Part shown: one piece after another, positions 8,050 through 14,500 of the stretch | Layout: each line of letters starts with the position of its first letter | Position numbering within the stretch: the stretch's first letter is position 1 | Source of the DNA: Cristatella mucedo | Lineage: Eukaryota > Bryozoa > Phylactolaemata > Cristatellidae | Direction: 5' to 3' | NCBI GenBank assembly: GCA_009760855.2 | Contig: WPIO01000012.1 | Coordinates: 3,795,501 to 3,810,000, forward strand | Length of the DNA stretch: 14,500 bases | Notes under the pieces: generated by a model | Told to the model about the DNA's origin: nothing | What the model saw: the letters and a program-made list of their open reading frames with translations, nothing else | Databases searched by the model: none | Translations under genes and position numbers: made by a program

Positions 8050-8935
8050 TACACTAAAAAATTGTATTGCGAAAAATGTGTGTTATTCCATGTGTAAGGA
8101 ACGAAAGTTTGTAATGCTGAATTTATGGATTTCAGATTAATAGTTAACGCCAGTAGTTCTGTTGCTTTTTTTAGTGCTTTATCTAGGTAGCTTTTTGCAG
8201 CTAAATCTTTGCAACTAATTGGATCTGCCGCATTTATTATAAAATTTCAATTCATTTTAAGATTAGAGTTACCAGGATTTCCACGTATCACCACATCTCT
8301 TTTTAAGTCGCCGCATGTATGACAACAGTTTTCTGGTAATGCAGTAGAGTATTTTTATTTACGTTCCAATAGGAAGGAGTTATTGCAAATCCGGTAATGT
8401 TAAAATTACTACAGTCATTATATCTCCATATTTGATTGCATATGCACTCAGTTGATTGAAATTCACTAGATCTCCTAGATTGACACCATTTCCGTGGCTT
8501 TTTACTGTAAGTCCTTTAAAATCAACTACTCCTGATCCAATTGCCATCACTTTTGAATCTGCACGTCCCTTTATTCCAACATCTGATTATTTTCTCGGGT
8601 CTGTTAGATGTGTCATTGTGTTTTTTCATTCGCATCAAGGTCCAATAAAAAGTGTCCTCTGGACTTGGCTACAAACTGCCTAATGTCAATTCTTCCGTAA
8701 TTCATCAATATAATCTGATACTAAAATCTTTAATCTTTCTAACGTATTTTTAATACTCGTGTAATTCTAATGACCCTATCAGGATCTGGATTCCGTTATT
8801 TTCTGGATTAATGATCTTTCTATGTAATACTTTATATCATATCCTGGTTTAAACGTATTGTTAAATTTTCCCAATCTAGTAATAATTGAAAACTAAAATT
8901 CTATGCACTTTTCTTTTTATAACAGCGATAAACAT
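8049..8935 (-). pseudogene. Large degraded array gene M4a, cysteine-containing
   Basis: Starts at ATG 8935 (MFIAVIKRKVHRI) and continues through several frames: KFNNTFKPGYDIKYYIE to a stop at 8781-8779; ERLKILVSDYIDELRKN near 8740-8683; a 68-codon open piece at 8586-8380 containing GIKGRADSKVMAIGSGV; then in another frame ECICNQIWRYNDCSNF; then 8339-8049 with ENCCHTCGDLKRDVVIRG and a helical, lysine-rich end (AAKSYLDKALKKATELL). At least eight stops and three frameshifts. The clustered cysteines (CxCx7-8C and CCxxCG) hint at a secreted or zinc-binding segment, but no family is recognised. Together with M4b it is about 370 codons, the largest array gene. Confidence 0.5.
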
Positions 8936-8948
8936 AGGGATTTACTGA

Positions 8949-8955
8949 TTGATAA
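8949..8955. repeat. Target site duplication TTGATAA, left
   Basis: Matches 12555-12561 exactly. It sits where the AT-rich array sequence stops and the LINE begins. Confidence 0.7.
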
Positions 8956-9074
8956 GTCTATAGTTATTCCGACTGTTATTTGACCGTAGCGCGTACGAAA
9001 TTACGTGCCTATGGATATCTAAAGGCTTATCGCTTCGGGCTGCTGGGTCTCCCACACCGGCGGTTGCCTTAGCT

Positions 9075-9416
9075 TTGCCGGCGGCTAGTAACCTGCTTGT
9101 TAGTTATGATCGTCAGCAGCTGTTATCGCATCGTCATCGTAGATCAAATGCATTCCTAGATATTAATGTTGTTGCTAAGATTCATGAACTATGCATTAAC
9201 AAAAGAAAAGCACCCTGTAGCTGCCGCGGTGGTCGGAACCGCCAGGTCAGACGCCACTCGTTAAGCGGGAATTGCGAGCTGAGTATCAGCTCGTTTGGTA
9301 TTCCTAGCATTGTCTCGAACCGCTCAGCACGCTCCCCCACATGCTTCACTGTAAATCGCTCCAACTTAGTGGTCATCAGGCCTGTTGTAACTCCATCAGC
9401 CAGACTTAACGCTTGA
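9075..9416 (+). pseudogene. LINE copy 1 ORF, N-terminal part
   Basis: Open for 113 codons. Begins near SYDRQQLLSHRHR, the motif that commonly opens the ORF of L2-like LINEs, then a basic RGGRNRQVRRH stretch that may help bind RNA or DNA. The frame ends at TGA 9414-9416; the next domain is in another frame, so a frameshift lies at about 9400-9430. The chosen ATG is simply the first in frame and the native start may differ. Confidence 0.7.
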
Positions 9417-10346
9417 CTTGGAATCCTCGCTCAATGTGCAATAAACCTCTGGCAATATGCGACCTTATTTCTGAAAATGGTATCGGCCTGCTCGCCCTAA
9501 CTGAAACTTGGCTAAAAATCGATAGACTGCCCAACAATTAAAGACGCTACCCCATCTGGTCTCTCATTCTTTCACACCTGTATATCAATCAAAACTGGAG
9601 GTGGAGATGCTATTATCGTGCGCTCGATATTCAACTTCAAGCCATTTGCAGTACCCTCGAAGCAGTCTTTTGAATCGACTGTCTTAGTCTCATCCAAAAA
9701 GAAGCTACCAATAGTGGCAGTAGTCTATCGCCCACAAGGTAACAAATCCTCCTTTATCTCAGATTTCTCCGATCTCATTTCGATTCTGTATGCAAGAAAT
9801 CGATCCTTCCTCGTTATGGGTGATTTCAACGTTCACTTTGATAACTTATCTGACGCTTTCAGCACCGAATTTCGTGCATTGACTGACTCATTGTCTCTTG
9901 TGGCTTATGTACATGGCCCTACTCACATCAAGGGTCCCACATTCGACCAGCTTTTCTCATACAACTGCACTTTGTCATCATCAATTATAACCAAATCATG
10001 CTTATCTGACCACATGCAGATCTCATTCAATCTACAGTGTGCCCCCGCCTCCTCCTCTAAAATAACCTGTGAATCGCGAAACCTCAAGACCCTTGACATC
10101 GATGCTGTCCGTGCGAGAATATCTACTTCGTCTCTGCTGCTCAGTCCTCCCTCCGATCTGTCATCATTGGTAGGTAGCTACAACACGACACTAGCTGACA
10201 CGCTCGACGAGTTTGCACCTCTGACAAAGCGCACTGTGCGCCCTCGCCCAGACGGCCTATGGTTTACCACAGACATTAAACTAGCCAAGTGTACTAAACG
10301 AAAGCTTGAAAAAGCATACAAAACATCCGGACTAACTGTCCATTGA
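9417..10346 (+). pseudogene. LINE copy 1 endonuclease domain
   Basis: Apurinic-like endonuclease that would nick the target DNA to prime reverse transcription. The first catalytic block, LTETWL, is at 9497-9514 in frame with 9434. After a stop (TAA 9539-9541) and a frameshift near 9540, the domain continues in the frame of 9618: GGGDAIIVR, VVYRP (about 9720), the GDFN block at 9819-9830, and the terminal SDH block at 10005-10013 followed by MQISF. Catalytic Glu, Asp, Asn, Asp and His are all still visible. The linker to the RT has a single in-frame TGA at 10344-10346, in context CATTGACAG, which a C-to-T change at a CpG would explain. Confidence 0.88.
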
Positions 10347-11204
10347 CAGGCATATGAAGACTACTGTAAGTCGTACCAATCGATCCTAGCAAAGGCCAAG
10401 TATAGCTTCTATAGAAACATTGTTGAATCACAGATGCACAATCCGAAAATGCTGATATCGACAATAAACCATCTCCTCAACCGTTCCCAGATTAGCTCCT
10501 TACCTGATGATCCTTGTGATGATCTAGCCGATCGCTTTTCTCGATTCTTTGTGCAGAAGATAGACAAGATCAGGGAATCCATCCTTGCGATGACAACCTC
10601 CCCTCTAGAATGCTGTTCCTCGGTTCCTGGCTGCACCTCAATGCTTGAATTTAAGCAGGTCACTAGTGATCAAGTCCTAAAGTTCGTATCCCAATCAAAG
10701 AAGACAACAAGCCCTCTGGACCCTTTTCCCACTGTCCTGCCGCTACGTTGCATTGATCTACTGCTGCCATGCATAACTAACATCATTAATATGTCATTAG
10801 CCTCAGGTCATGTACAAGAATCTTTGAAAAAAGCTGTAGTCATGCCTCTTCTCAAGAAAGCGACACTAGACCAAGAGAACTTGAGCAACTACCGCCCAGT
10901 CTCCCTTCTACCATTCCTATCAAAGACACTGGAACGGGTCGTGGCAGACCAGCTGAACTCATATATCGAAACTTCACACCTTGCTAGTAAGCTCCAGTCT
11001 GGCTTTAGAGCTAATCACTCCACAGAATCAGCATTTCGTAGGGTTTACAACGACCTACTTAGGAATGCAGACATGGGTAAAGTGTCTCTGCTTGTTTTGG
11101 TCGATCTTTCGACAGATTTTGATACTATCGATCACAAAGTTCTTCTAGAGCGCCTCTCATCTCGCCCGGGCATCACTGGCACTGCTCTGCAATGGTTGAG
11201 GTCC

Positions 11205-11209
11205 TACCT
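11205..11209. repeat. Target site duplication TACCT, left
   Basis: Repeated at 11301-11305. Removing one copy and the 91-bp insert joins the SYL and RER codons without frame change. Confidence 0.85.
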
Positions 11210-11300
11210 GCATGTCACTTTACAGCAAATGTAAAGCACCTAGAGAGAGATTAAGTTCTCTGAGGGAGCTTTATCAAGTGAATTATTATTATTATTATTA
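11210..11300 (+). mobile_element. Nested 91-bp 3' end of the same LINE family
   Basis: GCATGTCACTTTACAGCAAATG... to ATT repeats aligns with the terminal part of copy 1 (12448-12552) with few changes (GCATTTCCCTTTGCAGCAAATG there). It contains the conserved AAAGCRCCTAGAGAGAGAT, TTCTC, GAGGGAGCTTTATC and ATT tail, is in the same orientation, and is bounded by TACCT. It is an extremely 5'-truncated insertion of a related LINE into the RT of copy 1. Confidence 0.93.
11283..11300. repeat. ATT microsatellite tail of the nested fragment
   Basis: Six uninterrupted trinucleotide units at the 3' end of the insert, ending at the duplicated TACCT. Confidence 0.9.
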
Positions 11301-11305
11301 TACCT
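11301..11305. repeat. Target site duplication TACCT, right
   Basis: Pairs with 11205-11209. Confidence 0.85.
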
Positions 11306-11811
11306 CCGTGAGAGACTCCAGAGTTTTGACGTGAATGGACGAAGATCATCTGAGGTACTTCTGAAATATCGGGTACCTCAGGGTCCGGTTCTTTTTACGG
11401 TTTATACTCTCCCTTTTGCTGATGTGATTACCAAGCACAATCTAGGCTTTTACTTCTATGCGGATTACACACAGTTGTACCTTTGCTTTGATCCCTCCCA
11501 GCCTTTGAGCACCTCAAATTCTCTCAACTCACTTGCTGGATGCATTGATGACATCCGCACATGGATGGTAGCATATTTTCTAAAACTAAACGATCATAAA
11601 ACTAACTTACTAGTTATGGGCAAACCCAGTGCGCTTCAGAGATTGGAAAGGCTCAAGCTCAAAATTGGCTCTGCCAGCATATCTCCTGTTTAATCAACTG
11701 GAAATCTAGGTGTTAGGTTCCAAAGCGACCTCTCGTTAGACGACCATATCAGCTCCACAGTCAAATCTGCCTATTTTCAACTTCATAACATTAGAAAATT
11801 TGGGCTTGTTT

Positions 11812-12310
11812 AGACAACCATACCACGTCCAAGTTGGTCCATACATTTGTGAAATCCCGTCTCGACTTCTGCAACTGACTGCTTACTGACCTACCGCCAT
11901 GTGCTATCAGGCGATTGCAGCTGGTGCAAAACTCCGCAGCTAGGCTTGTCTGTCGTGAGCGTCGCAGTTGCCACATCACACCACTTCTCGCCGACCTGCA
12001 CTGGCTACCAGTCAAGCAACGGCTTGACTTCAAGGTTTTGTCGCTCACTTTTAGGTCCCTCATTCTTTGGCTCCAGCCTATCTCTCAGATCTACTCACCC
12101 ACCAGGTTAAGCATCGTACCACCTGCTTTTTGGAGTCCAACAGTCTACAATTATCTCGTACAAACCTCAAATCCTTTGGAGACCATGCATTTAGTTCGTG
12201 TGCTCCCAAAGCCCGGAACTCCCTCCCGACTTGCATCAGAACATCTGACTTGACGAAACTTTAAAAGAACTTAAAAACACACCTATTTAGGATAGCATTT
12301 AGTGGTTTCC
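11812..12310 (+). pseudogene. LINE copy 1 RT C-terminal region
   Basis: Shifts to the frame of 11915: SKLVHTFVKSRLDFCN, a TGA at 11876-11878, then LQLVQNSAARLVC, HITPLLADLHWLPVKQR and FKVLSLTFRS, a block well conserved among CR1/L2-group elements. A further frameshift near 12190 leads to APKARNSLPT, then a stop, then KTHLFRIAFSG, the usual end of such ORFs. Nearly all of this is matched by copy 2 at 2427-2885. Confidence 0.88.
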
Positions 12311-12522
12311 TGTGATTCGTCCCTCACGTGCTTATGTGTGCTGGCACTGTGCATGCTGCCACTAACCACATTTGCATGCTGACCTTGTGCATGTCACCCC
12401 TATGTTATTCATTTTGTTTGTTTATCAAGCATGATATTACTCACCATTCAATTGCATTTCCCTTTGCAGCAAATGTAAAGCGCCTAGAGAGAGATCAAAT
12501 TCTCCGAGGGAGCTTTATCGAG
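12311..12522 (+). other. LINE copy 1 3' UTR
   Basis: Non-coding segment shared with 2886-3060 of copy 2, including CACTGTGCAT, TTGTGCAT, TTTATCAAGCATG and the terminal AAAGCGCCTAGAGAGAGAT block. This end is presumably what the element's RT recognises to start copying; the nested fragment shows that about 90 bases of it were carried into a new site. Confidence 0.85.
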
Positions 12523-12554
12523 TGCATTATTGTTATTATTATTACTATTATAAG
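12523..12554. repeat. ATT-type microsatellite tail of LINE copy 1
   Basis: Imperfect ATT/GTT/ACT trinucleotide units ending next to TTGATAA. More mutated than the tail of the nested fragment, which fits copy 1 being the older of the two. Confidence 0.88.
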
Positions 12555-12561
12555 TTGATAA
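12555..12561. repeat. Target site duplication TTGATAA, right
   Basis: Pairs with 8949-8955; AT-rich array sequence resumes directly after it. Confidence 0.7.
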
Positions 12562-12615
12562 TCTTAGAGAAGTTAAGGTTTTGTTTTTAAAACAAAAAAT
12601 CTAAACCAGCAAAAA

Positions 12616-13423
12616 ATGCTAACTGCAGAAAAAAAATTTATGTTGGATAAGATAGTAAAGTATCAACTTGGATTATGGCTTATCTAGACTTTTAGATGTA
12701 AAAGTGGAAAAAATGTTAGTATTAAAGAAACAATAAAAATAGAAGACATCGGTACAGCTCAGTTAGATGCAAGTTGTTATATTGACGGTACATAGTTTTA
12801 CATTGTTAAAGCTAGAAACAGCAAAACTGATTACAAAGAAATGGTCTAAATATACATCATCCGATAATAACATCAAACATGCACTTTATATAAGAGGGGG
12901 AATTGGTAATTGCTAATGACTTCCATCATCAATTTTCATCTCCCGGATTTATACCTTTAAACTTACTTTCACTTAACCACGTTTTGATAGATAATATCAT
13001 GCTACTACCAACTAATTAGATAATAAACTTACATATTTATGGTTCAATTGCAATGACTCGAGAATTTATGGATTTTACAGTTAGAAATATGTTACATTTA
13101 CAGTTGGTTACCCAATGTTTTATTATAAACTAGGCTTTTAAATCTGAGCTCGGTGATAGCATTGAAGTTGGAATAGTGAAACAGGCTGTATTCTTAAAAA
13201 GCCAGTTATCCCTTCTGTGGAGAAGATTAACATTTGCATAAATATAAATAGCATTTAGATATGATGGATAGTTTCAAAGTTGATACGTTACGCATACATT
13301 TCCTTGGTGAAGTTATTTATGGCGTTAGCACTAAGATTACAATCGAAAAGTGAGATAATCATGAATGAGATAACTGAAACAGAAGCAGAAGGACCTTACA
13401 TTTTTTTTAAATTACTGAAATAA
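12616..13423 (+). pseudogene. Unknown array gene P5, multiply broken
   Basis: Starts MLTAEKKFMLDKIVK and continues in that frame to about 12850 with stops at 12685-12687 and two later ones. It then shifts to the frame of 12846, where protein-like sequence (ANDFHHQFSSPGFIPLNL, YGSIAMTREFMDFTVRNM, ELGDSIEVGIVKQAVF) runs to TAA 13239-13241, with stops at 12891, 13017 and 13131. Two further short frames follow: 13264-13353 (LRIHFLGEVIYGVSTKIT) and 13319-13423 (MNEITETEAEGPYIFF). Together about 269 codons. No known domain. It is divergent from M4a (8935); without the LINE the two starts would be about 74 bp apart. Its 3' end overlaps the minus gene M2 tail-to-tail. Confidence 0.5.
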
Positions 13424-13756
13424 ACTCAGCACTTGCAATCAAGTTTCTCTTTCATAGACTTTCTAAGAGGAACACATTTAGGAGAATAAAACTCCTTACC
13501 AACGGCTTTAAAAAAAATCTCTAATTGTTTCAACTTTTAAAATAGGCAGTAGATTATGCATCATTTGCAGCATTTATTTATAGATCTGTTAAGAACTTAG
13601 CGAGCATACTTCCATATCTGATTTTACTTTATAAACATGTGCCATATATGGATTTTGACCTTTTCTGATGCATTTATAATCAGCTACTAGTCCTATTTGT
13701 TCATTCAAAGAATTACAAATATCCGAAATGCGGCCCTTAAGAAACGAATAGGCTTA
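13396..13756 (-). pseudogene. Unknown array gene M2, broken
   Basis: From about 13756 it reads FLKGRISDICNSLNEQIGLV, then DYKCIRKGQNPYMAHVYKV, with two stops before MLQMMHNLLPILKVETIRDF. A frameshift in the poly-T/A run near 13510 leads to KAVGKEFYSPKCVPLRKSM and LDCKC, ending at TAA 13396-13398. About 120 codons. No upstream ATG is clear, so the start is uncertain. No known domain. It overlaps P5 by about 28 bp at the 3' ends. Confidence 0.45.
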
Positions 13757-13839
13757 AAATCACTATACTATTTGATTGAGCAATAACTTATCGGGGTATA
13801 TATATTTCAACCTTGTCTCAATATAAATTGGGTTTGTTC

Positions 13840-13860
13840 TTTATTATAAATATTTTTATT
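13840..13860 (-). terminator. Two AATAAA signals at the 3' end of M3
   Basis: On the minus strand AATAAA occurs at 13860-13855, overlapping the stop codon of M3, and again at 13845-13840. This is a plausible compact poly(A) region, as in densely packed viral genomes. Confidence 0.45.
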
Positions 13861-14449
13861 GCGGAAATGCATCTAGTGAAACAGTATTAGATGCAGTTGT
13901 AGAAGCAGTAGTAGAATCAGTGGCAGCAGCAGTTGAAGCAGTAGGCAAAGCATCAGTGGTGGGCAAAGCAGACGCAGTGGAGGCAGTTTAAAGACTAGAA
14001 GACGAAGTAGAAGGCAAAGGAGAAGACGTAGCAATGACAGCAATTGCACCCTTTTGTCTAGCACTTGTTCCATCTAACGTATCTGGTATAATTGCGGAAC
14101 ACTCATCCTTAACAATCATGTCAAGTTTAACTCTAGAAACCCTACAAGTAAGATCGGAGGAGTATCGAGAAGATTGGCTACCTTAATTCTCACAATATCA
14201 TCCACGTTGGCAGTTTCTTTACTTGCTCCAGCATTAATAATTCTATTTGCCCCATCTTTACTATCGGCGATATAGAACAGCTAAAAACTGACCTGTGAAG
14301 ATTGAGGTATCGAAATGTATCGCTTGTGCATCTTAAGCCGTCATTCTAAACTTAACAAGACTATCAACTCAAACTTTCAGCAGAGTAGCCAAGTTAGCCA
14401 AATTAGGATCTGAAATATCTGTAGTAGCTGAAATTGTTTTAGCAGTCAT
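13856..14449 (-). pseudogene. Array gene M3 with Ser/Thr/Ala-rich tail, broken
   Basis: Starts MTAKTISATTDISDPNLANL at 14449 and continues past TGA and TAA to DAQAIHFDTSIFTGQFLAVL. A frameshift leads to ADSKDGANRIINAGASKETA and NVDDIVRIKVANLLDTPPI, and another to RVKLDMIVKDECSAIIPDTL. It ends in about 65 residues of almost only Ser, Thr, Ala, Pro and Asp, then DAFPQ and TAA at 13856-13858. Overall 198 codons, with the first and last frames in register. The leading part looks like a globular domain with beta strands; the tail is low-complexity, possibly surface-exposed. Short GCA/GTA/GAA-type triplet runs encode the tail and produce a long leucine-rich frame that is an artefact. No family recognised. 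Confidence 0.55.
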
Positions 14450-14500
14450 TGTCTCTATGCTTTGTAAAAAAAAACGCCTTAATATGCAAGACCCTAATTA
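14450..14500. other. Window end; array probably continues
   Basis: Only about 50 AT-rich bases precede the M3 start, including a run of A. No boundary of the array element is visible here. Confidence 0.4.

Larger units (their letters stand above)
10347..11811 (+). pseudogene. LINE copy 1 reverse transcriptase, catalytically dead
   Basis: Continues the endonuclease frame. Visible: LSNYRPVSLLPFLSKTLERV (about 10884-10944), SGFRANHSTESA (about 10998-11034), motif A LVDLSTDFDTIDH (about 11097-11136), then an interruption at 11210-11300. The same frame resumes at 11306 with RERLQSFDVNGRRSSE, the VPQGPV block (about 11370-11387), and motif C at 11457-11468. Motif C reads YADY, so the second aspartate of the usual YADD is replaced by Tyr, which should abolish polymerisation. 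TAA at 11691-11693 and TAG at 11811-11813 break the C-terminal part (LGVRFQSDLSLDDHI, SAYFQLHNIRK). The interruption adds 96 bp (91 plus a 5-bp duplication), a multiple of three, but brings its own stop at 11232-11234. Confidence 0.9.
8956..12554 (+). mobile_element. Near-complete CR1/L2-group LINE (copy 1)
   Basis: A 3.6-kb non-LTR retrotransposon inserted in the AT-rich array. Order: about 119 bp of 5' sequence, an N-terminal coding part starting with the YDRQQLL motif, an endonuclease of the exonuclease-endonuclease-phosphatase fold, an RT, a conserved C-terminal region, a 3' UTR, and an ATT-type microsatellite tail. It is flanked by TTGATAA. Length and order fit a single-ORF L2/CR1-like element close to full length; no separate ORF1 is seen. 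The 3' end (AAATGTAAAGCGCC...GGGAGCTTTATCGAGTG plus ATT repeats) is shared with copy 2 and with the nested fragment at 11210. It is dead through stops, frameshifts and the nested insertion. Clade name is inference from motifs; a tree would decide. Confidence 0.9.

Noticed and set aside
8456-8683. 75-codon plus-strand frame
   Set aside because: Antisense to the degraded gene M4a, whose minus-strand reading is continuous with its neighbours on both sides.
11791-12063. 90-codon minus-strand frame, with a close counterpart at 2418-2639
   Set aside because: Both are antisense shadows of the same conserved LINE RT C-terminal block, which explains their similarity.
13873-14073. Leucine-rich minus-strand frame of 66 codons
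   Set aside because: It is the out-of-frame reading of the triplet run that encodes the Ser/Thr/Ala-rich tail of M3. The Ser/Thr/Ala frame continues upstream into protein-like sequence; this one does not.
5725-14449. Possible alternative genetic code explaining the in-frame stops
   Set aside because: All three stop codons interrupt frames, and frameshifts accompany them, including in the LINE, so decay explains the data better than reassignment.
1-14500. tRNA, rRNA, CRISPR arrays, bacterial operons
   Set aside because: I saw no cloverleaf-type sequence, conserved rRNA block, regular spaced repeats or ribosome-site-led gene series by reading. A covariance search would be needed to exclude small RNAs.

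Overview
The window looks like repeat-rich, decaying intergenic DNA from a eukaryote, most likely an invertebrate animal. This rests on several copies of a CR1/L2-group non-LTR retrotransposon with ATT-type 3' tails, a solo LTR, poly(A) signals, and no intact long open frame, operon or bacterial signal. I see no convincing intact host gene, tRNA, rRNA or CRISPR array. The species cannot be named from this.

Layout. Positions 1-925 hold an old, heavily mutated fragment of a LINE reverse transcriptase (RT), with four GC-rich 16-bp repeats inside it. A younger LINE 3' end (copy 2) lies at 1085-1171 and 2423-3118. It is split by a 1251-bp TG...CA element at 1172-2422, read here as a solo LTR because CATT is duplicated on both sides. 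Positions 3119-5640 are mixed-composition sequence with no gene I can support; they contain a foldback structure (3952-4041) and a diverged copy (5188-5321) of a repeat also seen at 961-1087.

From about 5640 the DNA becomes AT-rich. In that DNA (5725-8935 and 12616-14449) lies an array of broken, apparently intronless genes packed on both strands: four left-hand genes on +, two or three on -, then one on + and two on -. Tail-to-tail pairs almost touch or overlap. Each reading frame shows long stretches of protein-like sequence interrupted by stops and frameshifts. Compact bidirectional packing of this sort is typical of a virus or a large virus-like transposon, so I read the array as the fossil of an integrated multigene element. 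I recognise no hallmark gene (polymerase, integrase, packaging ATPase or capsid), so no family is assigned.

A nearly complete LINE (copy 1, 8956-12554) has inserted into that array, between two divergent genes, leaving the 7-bp duplication TTGATAA. Without it the two genes would start about 74 bp apart. Copy 1 keeps the endonuclease and RT domains in recognisable order but is dead: it has frameshifts, stops, a lost RT active-site aspartate, and a 91-bp 3' end of its own family inserted within the RT. The implied order of events is: array integrated, LINE copy 1 inserted into it, and a further LINE 3' end inserted into copy 1. Where array decay falls in that order is not certain.
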